From JBJXGC01 sp046154545 (GTDB lineage: Bacteria; Chloroflexota; Dehalococcoidia; Tepidiformales; Tepidiformaceae), in NCBI GenBank assembly GCA_046154545.1, contig JBJXGC010000242.1, forward strand, positions 1 through 5,833: a DNA stretch of 5,833 nt, written 5' to 3'. Each line of letters opens with the position of its first letter. Within the stretch, counting starts at the first letter, position 1. This document shows, piece after piece, positions 1 to 4,948 of this stretch. The notes beneath the pieces were generated by a model. The model searched no databases. It was given only the letters and a program-made list of their open reading frames with translations, and was not told where the DNA came from. The translations under genes and the position numbers were made by a program.

Positions 1-633
1 GCCCTCGACCCCGGGGTCTACGTCCGGAGCATGGCCAGCCGCGGCGCTCTCGGTGGGCTCTCGCCCACCATCTCAGACGTCGTCGCCGTGATGGATAGCT
101 TCGGCTTCGACTACGTGATCATCGAAACCGTGGGGGCCGGGCAGGACGAGGTAGAGATCGCGGGGACGGCGCTCACCACCCTGCTCGTGAACAACCCGGG
201 GACGGGCGACGACATCCAGGCGATGAAGGCCGGGATCATTGAGATCGCCGATGTCCTGATCGTGAACAAGGCGGACCACCCGGGCGCCGACGTGCTCGTC
301 AGCCAGCTGACGGCGCTGCTTTCGCTCTCGCCGCCGGGCATGCGCCGGCCGCCCATCCTGAAGACGACCGCCTTCAAGGGCGAAGGCCTGGACAAGGTGG
401 CCGACGCCGTCGCGGACCACCGGGCATGGCTCGAGGCGTCGGGAGAGCTGGCGAAGCACCGGGCGACCAACGCCCGTCACCAGGTGCTCGGGATCGCGCG
501 GGCCATCCTCCTCCAGAAGATCCAGGCCTCGACCCCCGAGGCTGAGCTTGCGGCGCTGCTGACGCGGGTGACGGAGCGGCGACTGGACCCGCACTCGGCC
601 GCGGAGGAGCTGGTAGCGCACGTCCAAGGATGA
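1..633 (+). CDS. meaB: MeaB/ArgK-family GTPase, methylmalonyl-CoA mutase chaperone (5' partial)
   Basis: The reading frame is open from base 1 to the TGA at 631-633, giving 210 residues. The start is off the left edge: the first residues (ALDPGVYVRSMASRGALGGL) match the internal 'DPGVFIRSMATRG-LGGL' block of MeaB/ArgK proteins, so the ATG at 31 is internal. Family members are about 310-330 residues, so roughly 100-120 are missing, including the Walker A P-loop. Visible motifs are IIETVGAGQDEVEI (switch II/G3 region, around residues 40-53), PGTGDDIQAMKAGI (66-79) and the guanine-specificity NKAD (89-92). The C-terminal part (about 150-210) resembles the helical dimerisation arm. Known role: a cytosolic G3E-type GTPase that gates cofactor loading and protects adenosylcobalamin-dependent methylmalonyl-CoA mutase. 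Mutase subunit genes are often upstream, which cannot be checked here. Older annotations call this family 'LAO/AO transport system kinase'. The family call is very secure; the exact partner mutase (methylmalonyl, isobutyryl or ethylmalonyl type) is not. Confidence 0.95.
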   Translation, partial: ALDPGVYVRSMASRGALGGLSPTISDVVAVMDSFGFDYVIIETVGAGQDEVEIAGTALTTLLVNNPGTGDDIQAMKAGIIEIADVLIVNKADHPGADVLVSQLTALLSLSPPGMRRPPILKTTAFKGEGLDKVADAVADHRAWLEASGELAKHRATNARHQVLGIARAILLQKIQASTPEAELAALLTRVTERRLDPHSAAEELVAHVQG

Positions 634-706
634 ACTGGGGGGCCTGTCGTGCCCGCTCGCCATGCTTCTCGCGCCCCGCATCGGGCCGGTGGTGGGCTGC
701 CCGTTC

Positions 707-722
707 TGGTACAATGGAGTCC
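707..722 (+). promoter_or_regulatory. Candidate extended -10 promoter for the toxin-antitoxin pair, leaderless arrangement
   Basis: TGG followed by TACAAT (707-715) matches an extended -10 element (TGnTATAAT) with one mismatch in the hexamer. The antitoxin ATG at 723 begins 7 bases after the hexamer, where transcription would be expected to start, so the mRNA would have little or no leader. GGAG at 716-719 is only 3 bases from the ATG, too close to be a normal ribosome binding site. I see no good -35 hexamer 16-18 bases upstream (the area around 686-692 is GC-rich), which is tolerable for an extended -10 promoter. This is inferred from sequence alone. Confidence 0.5.
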
Positions 723-724
723 AT
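714..724. promoter_or_regulatory. Candidate operator palindrome ATGGA-G-TCCAT
   Basis: A perfect 5-bp inverted repeat with a single central base spans the end of the -10 hexamer, the expected transcription start and the antitoxin ATG. ParD-like ribbon-helix-helix antitoxins commonly repress their own promoter by binding short inverted repeats at such positions, so the location fits autoregulation. The arms are short and do not extend further outward, so chance occurrence is quite possible. Confidence 0.35.
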
Positions 725-1016
725 GCAGGTTACTCTCTCAGAGCGCGCAGCAGAGTTGGCCACCCAAGCAGTGCAGCGGGGCCTGTGCGCCACGGTCAGT
801 GATGCAATAGAGCGCGGGCTCGAGTTCCTTGCGTCGGGTGCGGGCGACCTGGACGAACGCTGGACGCCAGAGTACGCCGACGAAGTCAACCGCATGCTCG
901 AAGAAGCCGAGGACGACATTCGCGCGGGCCGTGTTTTCGTGGCAGACGAGGCTTTCAAGGAGCGGATGCGCGAACGCATCCGCGAGGTCGGGCGCGCCGC
1001 CGGCAACCTTGCCTGA
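723..1016 (+). CDS. ParD-like type II antitoxin (ribbon-helix-helix)
   Basis: This encodes a 97-residue acidic protein. The N-terminus MQVTLSERAAELATQAVQRG, followed by CATVSDAIERGLEFL, fits the ParD/CC2985-type ribbon-helix-helix pattern: one DNA-contacting beta strand (residues 2-6), helix 1, a turn with a Ser/Thr-rich cap (about 24-27), then helix 2. Residues 45-97 are a charged, probably flexible toxin-binding tail. The expected role is to bind and neutralise the downstream toxin and repress the operon. The frame is open upstream to an ATG at 630, but the extra residues are low-complexity and resemble no domain, while a promoter-like element sits just before 723, so I chose 723; an ATG at 714 would add three residues. 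The gene overlaps the toxin start by 8 bases. About 25 of 97 codons end in A or T, against 7 of the first 60 in the gene at 1371, which suggests a separate history, possibly acquisition. Confidence 0.8.
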   Translation: MQVTLSERAAELATQAVQRGLCATVSDAIERGLEFLASGAGDLDERWTPEYADEVNRMLEEAEDDIRAGRVFVADEAFKERMRERIREVGRAAGNLA

Positions 1017-1302
1017 CGCGTTCTTCACCGCACGGGCCGAGGTCGATATCGCCGACATCGCGCTCTTCATCGCCGAGACGAACGCCAGTCTGGCACTTAC
1101 GCTGTGGGACGAATTTCTCGATGCCGCACAACGGCTCGCCTCGGGGACGGCCCAGGGTCACCGCCACGCCAACATTCGGACTCCGTCCCTCAGGGTATAT
1201 CTGGTCCGGCGTTGGTTCCTCGTGTATGACTCCTCGACCGAACCGATTACGGTCCGGCGGGTTGTCCGGGCCACGCGGGATCTCGCCTCGCTCGACCTTT
1301 AG
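1009..1302 (+). CDS. ParE/RelE-family toxin, TTG start overlapping the antitoxin
   Basis: The first residues (MPDAFFTARAEVDIADIALF) match the ParE N-terminus ('...LSPRAEADLDEIWDYIA...'): a beta strand, then two helices to about residue 44. The C-terminal half contains LRVYLVRRWFLVYD (61-74) and VRRVVRATRDL (82-92), matching the core beta strands and terminal 'R-x-x-H/A-A-R-D-L' of ParE. The reading frame has no ATG within the domain; the nearest upstream in-frame ATG is at 829, deep inside the antitoxin in another frame. TTG at 1009 gives 97 residues, the usual ParE length, with an 8-base overlap with the antitoxin stop. No ribosome binding site is evident, so translational coupling is likely. 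In the family, ParE proteins poison DNA gyrase and RelE proteins cut mRNA on ribosomes; which applies here cannot be decided from sequence. About 23 of 97 codons end in A or T, like the antitoxin. The family is confident and the start is inferred. Confidence 0.8.
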   Translation: MPDAFFTARAEVDIADIALFIAETNASLALTLWDEFLDAAQRLASGTAQGHRHANIRTPSLRVYLVRRWFLVYDSSTEPITVRRVVRATRDLASLDL

Positions 1303-1352
1303 CAGTAAGGCGCCGGCCGGCGGACTGCGGAGCAACTCGGCCTTCGTGCGCG

Positions 1353-1370
1353 TGTTACCATGCCTCCTTC
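1353..1370 (+). promoter_or_regulatory. Candidate extended -10 promoter for the DUF2344-to-tilS operon, leaderless arrangement
   Basis: TGT followed by TACCAT (1353-1361) resembles an extended -10 element and lies 9 bases before the ATG at 1371. The predicted transcript would begin within a few bases of the start codon. No purine-rich ribosome binding site is present; the bases before the ATG are CCTCCTTC, the complement of a Shine-Dalgarno sequence. No clear -35 hexamer is seen. This parallels the element before the antitoxin at 723 (TGGTACAAT). Confidence 0.4.
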
Positions 1371-2063
1371 ATGACCGCCCAACGCTTCCGGGTCTGGTTC
1401 CGCAAAGGTGAGCGCGTGCGCTACATCTCGCACCTCGATGTCTTGCGGTACTGGGAGCGCTGCCTGCGGCGGGCAGAGCTGCCACTCTCCTACTCCCAGG
1501 GCTTTACGCCGCACCCGAAGCTCGGCTTCGCGGGGCCGCTGCCCCTCGGCTACCTGGCGGAGGCGGAGGTCGTGGACGTGACCCTGGACGAGCGGGTCGC
1601 CCCGGCGGAGTTCGAGGCGCGCCTGGCCGCCGAGACGTCCGAGGACCTTGGCGTGGTCCGGGTCGCCGAGATCCCCTTCTCGACACCACCGCCCCAGGCT
1701 GCCCTGCTCTGGGCCGACTACCGCGTGGACCTGCCCGCCGTCGAGGTCGCGGCGGCGGCGGATGGCATCGCCGACTTCCTCGCCGTGAAGACGTTTCCGT
1801 GGACCGATGAGCGCCGCGAGAAGGCGCGCACCTACGACCTGCGGGCGGCGGTGGCTTCGCTGACAGCGGCGCCCATCGACGGTGGCGTCCAGTTGACGAT
1901 GCGGCTGCAAGCGACTTCGGAGCTGATGGCGCGGCCTGAGCAGCTCATCGCAGCACTGTTTCCGGAAGCGGCGCCGATGCTCATCACGCGCGTGGGCCTG
2001 ATCTTCGACGAGCCGTCGCCCGCGCACGACGCCTGGCGGCGGCGGGGGAGGTTCGAGGGATGA
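1371..2063 (+). CDS. DUF2344 / TIGR03936 radical SAM-linked protein
   Basis: This is a 230-residue protein, the normal length for stand-alone members. The N-terminus is diagnostic: RVWFRKGERVRYISHLDVLR (residues 6-25), then LRRAELPLSYSQGFTPHPKL and FAGPLPLGYLAEAEVVD through about residue 67, matching the family pattern 'F-x-K-x-G-x-[LV]-R-[FY]-[IL]-S-H-L-D ... L-P-[LI]-[AS]-Y-S-Q-G-F-x-P-H-P-K ... LPLG ... EAE'. The C-terminal half is more variable. The biochemical function is not established; in many genomes it follows or is fused to a B12-binding-type radical SAM protein, often near ribonuclease G and ribosomal L21/L27 genes, so a role in RNA or ribosome modification is often suspected. Here no radical SAM gene adjoins it; a toxin-antitoxin pair lies upstream instead. 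Start: only ATG 1371 preserves the conserved N-terminus. The gene overlaps the next by ATGA. Confidence 0.9.
   Translation: MTAQRFRVWFRKGERVRYISHLDVLRYWERCLRRAELPLSYSQGFTPHPKLGFAGPLPLGYLAEAEVVDVTLDERVAPAEFEARLAAETSEDLGVVRVAEIPFSTPPPQAALLWADYRVDLPAVEVAAAADGIADFLAVKTFPWTDERREKARTYDLRAAVASLTAAPIDGGVQLTMRLQATSELMARPEQLIAALFPEAAPMLITRVGLIFDEPSPAHDAWRRRGRFEG
2047..2052 (+). promoter_or_regulatory. Strong Shine-Dalgarno site for the acetyltransferase gene
   Basis: GGAGGT lies inside the last codons of the DUF2344 gene, 7 bases before the ATG at 2060. It supports that start and the ATGA coupling, and shows that this genome does use Shine-Dalgarno initiation inside operons, in contrast to the leaderless-style starts at 723 and 1371. 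Confidence 0.7.
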
Positions 2064-2551
2064 CTGCCACGATTCGACCTGTCGCGTCCGCCGATGCGGA
2101 CCGCCTCTACCGGGCCTGGGACGCGCTCCGGCAGTACAACGCCTCGCTCGACCGCCGCATCATGCTCAGCCCGGTGAGCGCGGACGAGTTCGCCCTGGGC
2201 ATCCAGGAGACGATCGCCCGGCCCGACTCGGCTGCGTTCATCGCGGAGGACGGGCCCGCCATCGTGGGCTTCAGCAGTGGCACCATCCAGCGCAACCAGC
2301 CTGACCGGTTGCCCGAGCGGATGGCGGTCGTCGGGTACCTCTACGTCTCCGAACGCGCGCGCCGCCAGGGCCTCGGCCGCCGCCTCTTCGAAGCGTTCGC
2401 CGACTGGGCCCGGGCTCAGGATGGCGTCTCCCACGTTGAGATGCCCGTGCTCGCGGGCGACACCGAGGCCGTGGCCTTCTGGCAGTCGCTCGGCTTCCGG
2501 CCGTTCATCCAGCGTCTCTGGGCGCCGCTCCTAAACGAGGACGGGAACTGA
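2060..2551 (+). CDS. GNAT-family N-acetyltransferase
   Basis: A 163-residue single-domain acetyltransferase. It starts with the typical beta1 strand TIRPVASADADRLYRAW. The beta4/motif A region reads VVGYLYVSERARRQGLGRRLF (about residues 90-110) and contains the acetyl-CoA pyrophosphate loop R/Q-x-x-G-x-G/A as RRQGLGRR (101-108). Motif B follows as TEAVAFWQSLGFRPF (about 135-149), the classic alpha4-beta6 signature of Rim/ribosomal-type GNATs. It transfers an acetyl group from acetyl-CoA to an amine; the substrate (protein N-terminus, small molecule or antibiotic) cannot be told from sequence. Residues 30-85 are variable and would form the acceptor pocket. It overlaps the upstream gene by 4 bases and the downstream phosphatase by 1 base (TGATG), so it sits in an operon with translational coupling. 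Its codon use matches its neighbours. Confidence 0.9.
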   Translation: MTATIRPVASADADRLYRAWDALRQYNASLDRRIMLSPVSADEFALGIQETIARPDSAAFIAEDGPAIVGFSSGTIQRNQPDRLPERMAVVGYLYVSERARRQGLGRRLFEAFADWARAQDGVSHVEMPVLAGDTEAVAFWQSLGFRPFIQRLWAPLLNEDGN

Positions 2552-3165
2552 TGCTGGTCTACCTGGTGCGGCACGGCGAGACCGCCTACAACCGTGGCGG
2601 CCTGGGCCTTGGCCGGGCTGACGCCGCCCTCACGCCGTTTGGCGAGCGCCAGGCGGCCGCCCTCGGCGCCCGCCTCGCGACTACCGGAATCGACCGGATC
2701 TACAGCAGTCCGTTGAGCCGCTGCCTGGTAACGGCCGGTCATGTCCGGAACGAGCGGGAGATCCCGCTCCATCCGCGGGACGAGCTGCTGGAGCTGGACG
2801 TCGGCGAAACCGAGGGCCTGGCCTTCGCGGAGATGCGCGAACGGTACGGTGACTTTATCCGGGCGTGGGCCGGACCGGAGGGAATCGACGCTCAAATGCC
2901 CGGGGGCGAAAGCCTGCGAGACCTGGACGCTCGTCTCCAGCCTTTTGTCGAACATTTGCTCGGATCGGGCGACGAGGTTGTCGCCGTCATCTCGCACAAC
3001 TTCGTCACCCGCGTGCTCCTGACGCGTCTGCTGGGATTGGAGCTACCGATGTTCCGTTCGTTAAATGTGGACCTCGCGTCACTCACATCGATCACCATTC
3101 GCGATAAACGCACGGTAATCCGCACGTTAAATGACTGCTGTCACCTCCACGGCCTTGAACCTTGA
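2551..3165 (+). CDS. Histidine phosphatase family protein (phosphoglycerate mutase-like)
   Basis: A 204-residue cytosolic protein of the usual family length. The catalytic RHGET box is at residues 7-11, with His8 the phospho-accepting histidine. The second arginine lies in SSPLSR (52-57), the general acid is probably Glu81 in ELLELDVGETEG (78-89), and the second histidine is His149 in ISHNFVTRVLL (147-157). The acid loop E-x-D-x-G-x-x-E-G places it with the PhoE/CobC-like phosphatases rather than true glycolytic mutases, which are longer. Known reaction: hydrolysis of phosphate monoesters through a phosphohistidine; candidate substrates include alpha-ribazole phosphate, but nothing in the context supports one choice. 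SHN in place of the common SHG is a recognised variant. The last about 30 codons are noticeably richer in A and T than the rest. The start overlaps the acetyltransferase stop by one base. The family is certain, the substrate unknown. Confidence 0.93.
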   Translation: MLVYLVRHGETAYNRGGLGLGRADAALTPFGERQAAALGARLATTGIDRIYSSPLSRCLVTAGHVRNEREIPLHPRDELLELDVGETEGLAFAEMRERYGDFIRAWAGPEGIDAQMPGGESLRDLDARLQPFVEHLLGSGDEVVAVISHNFVTRVLLTRLLGLELPMFRSLNVDLASLTSITIRDKRTVIRTLNDCCHLHGLEP

Positions 3166-3196
3166 TTGGCCCGGCAGTAGCTTGAGGCTTACGCGA

Positions 3197-3538
3197 ATGC
3201 AGTATCTTCTCGACAGCCGCGCCCGGTTGCTCTTTCTCGTTTGCCTGGCGGTGGCCTGCTACTTCGCCTATACGGCGGTCAACGGCGCCATCCAGAACCA
3301 CCGTTTGGCGGAGGACCGGACGGCTGCCACGCGGCGGGTCGCAGCCCTCGAGGAGAAGAAGGCGCACATTCTGGCGGTTAAGCAGTACGTCATATCCGAC
3401 GCCTTCGTTGAGCAGGAGGCGCGGCGGCGGCTCGGCTGGGTGCGGGAGGGCGAAGTGCCCTTCGTCGTCGTCAGTCCGCCCCTCACAGAGGACGATGCCC
3501 CCACCGGCGAGTGGTGGGAACGCCTCTTCCCGCGATAA
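3197..3538 (+). CDS. FtsB/DivIC-family septum formation initiator
   Basis: A 113-residue single-pass membrane protein. A short basic cytoplasmic tail (1-10) is followed by a transmembrane helix (about 11-32, LLFLVCLAVACYFAYTAVNG), then a coiled-coil segment (about 33-65, with RVAALEEKKAHILAVKQYV), then the family hallmark FVEQEARRRLGWVREGEVPFV (70-90), corresponding to 'IE..AREELGLVRPGE'. The acidic, Trp-containing tail (94-113) lies outside the membrane. Known role: a divisome scaffold pairing with FtsL and FtsQ/DivIB to activate septal peptidoglycan synthesis. The frame is open back to an ATG at 3131 that would overlap the phosphatase by 35 bases, but the residues before 3197 have no family match. 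GAGG at 3184-3187, 9 bases before ATG 3197, supports the shorter form. tilS begins 3 bases after the stop, the familiar divIC/ftsB-tilS order. FtsB versus DivIC naming depends on lineage, so I leave the symbol blank. Confidence 0.85.
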   Translation: MQYLLDSRARLLFLVCLAVACYFAYTAVNGAIQNHRLAEDRTAATRRVAALEEKKAHILAVKQYVISDAFVEQEARRRLGWVREGEVPFVVVSPPLTEDDAPTGEWWERLFPR

Positions 3539-3541
3539 CCC

Positions 3542-4912
3542 GTGGCCGTGATTTCGCTCGTCGAACGGGTGGCCCGCTTTGCCGGGGCCGAACGGCTGTT
3601 CCGCCGCGGCGACAGCGTGATGGCCGCGGTCTCGGGTGGGGCGGATTCACTCGCCTGTCTGCTGATCCTTGTGGAGCTGCGAGAGCGATTTGGCTTCAGC
3701 CTCCAGGCTGTCCACTTCGACCACCAGCTCAGGGACGACTCGCGGGATGGGCTCGAGTTCGTCCGTGAATTCTGTGAGAGCCGGGGCATCGACTGCCTCA
3801 CGGGCGAGGGCGACGTCCGCGCCCTGGCGCGCCAGCAGCGGATCGGTATCGAAGAGGCGGCCCGCCAGATGCGCTACCAGTTCCTCGGTTTCGTCGCTGC
3901 GCAAAAGCGAGTGGGGGCCGTTGTCACCGGGCACACCGCCGATGACCAGGCCGAGACCGTCCTGATGCGCGTCCTCCGGGGGACAGGCGTGCGCGGGCTG
4001 CGGGGGATGCTCCCCGCGTCGCCGCTCCCGGGCGCGCCGGCCCAGCGGTTGCTTCGGCCGCTCCTCTGCCTCTCCCGGGAAGAGACGCTGGCGGTGTGTG
4101 CGGCGGCGGACGTGACACCGCTCATCGACCCGTCCAACGCGGACACCGCTATCCTTCGCAACCGCCTGCGGAACGAGACCATTCCGACTCTCGCCGCGAT
4201 CAACCCTTCCGTGAAGGACGCCCTGCGGGGGCTCGCCGCCAGCGCGCGCGAGCTCTTCGCGGATGTCGAGCGGTCGTCGTTGGGCGTCCAGCCGGTGGCG
4301 AGGACGCCGGTGGGGGCGGTCTTCGCGCGGGCGCCCCTGGGCTCCCTCCAGGCCGAGGCGCTCACCCTGCTCATCGAACGCGAAGCCTCGTTTTTCGGCC
4401 AGAAGCCGGAGGTGAACCGTACCCGGGTGCACGACCTTCAGCGCGTGCTCCGGAGCGGGACGGGGCTCGTGCTCTTCGGCCCCATCGCCGTGGAGGCGTC
4501 CTCGGGAAAGGTCCGGGTCGGTCCGCCGCTGGCGCCCGAGGCGTTCGCGCCGCGCGTGCTCGACGTGCCCGGGGCTACACTCGTCGCGCCGTGGCGGGTG
4601 GAGGTGGCCGTGCGGCCGTTCGCGGAGGTGCCGGGTGCATCGCTGGCCACGTTCGACGGGTCGGCGCTGCGCGGCGCCCTCCGGGCCAGGCCGGCCGAGC
4701 CGGGCGACCGGATGCTGTACCACGGCATCGAACGGAAGGTGGCCGACGTCTTCGCGAACGCAAAGCTGCCGGCCTGGGAACGGACGGGCGCGCTCGCCAT
4801 CGCCGATGGTGAGCGTGTCCGTGTGCTCTTCACGGCGGGCGGAGTGTTCGAAGAGGATGTTGCAGCCGACGGCGACGCCTGGTTCGTGCGGGTCACGGCC
4901 GCGCCGGAGTAG
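3542..4912 (+). CDS. tilS: tRNA(Ile)-lysidine synthase TilS
   Basis: A 456-residue cytosolic enzyme that uses ATP and lysine to convert cytidine 34 of the CAU-anticodon tRNA-Ile to lysidine, switching reading from AUG to AUA and charging from Met to Ile. The N-terminal PP-loop ATPase domain has SGGADS (31-36), VHFDHQLR (57-64), IEEAARQMRY (103-112) and GHTADDQAETVLMRVLRGTG (130-149). The DPSN motif (196-199) is followed by NRLRNE (207-212). A middle substrate-binding region is followed by a C-terminal TilS_C domain with DRMLYHGIERKVADVFANAK (389-408), so this is the long, full-domain form. The start is GTG at 3542, 3 bases after the septum gene stop; GTG at 3548 is an alternative. No strong ribosome binding site is seen, so coupling to the upstream gene is likely. 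The hpt and ftsH genes that often follow tilS are absent; a convergent gene follows instead. Essential in nearly all bacteria. Confidence 0.96.
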   Translation: MAVISLVERVARFAGAERLFRRGDSVMAAVSGGADSLACLLILVELRERFGFSLQAVHFDHQLRDDSRDGLEFVREFCESRGIDCLTGEGDVRALARQQRIGIEEAARQMRYQFLGFVAAQKRVGAVVTGHTADDQAETVLMRVLRGTGVRGLRGMLPASPLPGAPAQRLLRPLLCLSREETLAVCAAADVTPLIDPSNADTAILRNRLRNETIPTLAAINPSVKDALRGLAASARELFADVERSSLGVQPVARTPVGAVFARAPLGSLQAEALTLLIEREASFFGQKPEVNRTRVHDLQRVLRSGTGLVLFGPIAVEASSGKVRVGPPLAPEAFAPRVLDVPGATLVAPWRVEVAVRPFAEVPGASLATFDGSALRGALRARPAEPGDRMLYHGIERKVADVFANAKLPAWERTGALAIADGERVRVLFTAGGVFEEDVAADGDAWFVRVTAAPE

Positions 4913-4948
4913 GCCCACTGCAGTGTATTTGGCGCCCGAAGGCCTGGG
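4913..4948. other. 36-bp convergent intergenic gap with a 10-bp palindrome
   Basis: This separates the tilS stop from the stop of the minus-strand oxidoreductase. CACTGCAGTG (4916-4925) is a perfect palindrome followed by TATTT, but a 10-bp palindrome without a loop folds only into a 3-bp stem with a TGCA loop. A second weak pairing, AGGCC (4911-4915) with GGCCT (4941-4945), is also short. Either could be part of a bidirectional termination region, but there is no classic GC stem with a T-run. I call no terminator here. Confidence 0.3.

Noticed and set aside
682..703. Short inverted repeat CGGGC ... GCCCG after meaB as a terminator
   Set aside because: It has a 5-bp stem, a 12-base loop and no T-run, and overlaps the promoter-like element; it is not convincing.
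73..714. Long minus-strand open frame opposite meaB
   Set aside because: It is Arg/Gly/Pro-rich and overlaps a clear GTPase; this is typical of high-GC shadow frames, with no recognisable motif.
630..722. Extended antitoxin reading frame starting at ATG 630, overlapping the meaB stop as ATGA
   Set aside because: The added 31 residues are rich in Arg, Trp, Cys and Ser with no domain resemblance. The family N-terminus starts at 723 and a promoter-like element sits inside the extension.
829..1008. Upstream extension of the toxin frame from ATG 829
   Set aside because: It lies wholly inside the antitoxin in another frame and its residues look like out-of-frame translation; the ParE-like region begins only at about 1009.
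1311..1322. Perfect 12-bp palindrome CGCCGGCCGGCG after the toxin gene, possible terminator
   Set aside because: It has no loop and no T-run, and is made only of G and C in a GC-rich genome, so chance is likely. It remains only a weak candidate for attenuation.
3155..3183. Possible promoter TTGAAC with TAGCTT 17 bases downstream, before the septum gene
   Set aside because: The -35 matches 4 of 6 and the -10 about 3 of 6; this is too weak to call without transcript data.
3131..3196. Longer septum-protein start at ATG 3131
   Set aside because: It would overlap the phosphatase by 35 bases, has no ribosome binding site and adds residues with no family match; ATG 3197 has GAGG at proper spacing.
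3647..4918. 423-codon minus-strand open frame opposite tilS
   Set aside because: The translation is Arg/His/Gly/Pro-rich without domain pattern, and tilS on the plus strand has every catalytic motif intact. The antisense frame is a by-product of GC bias.
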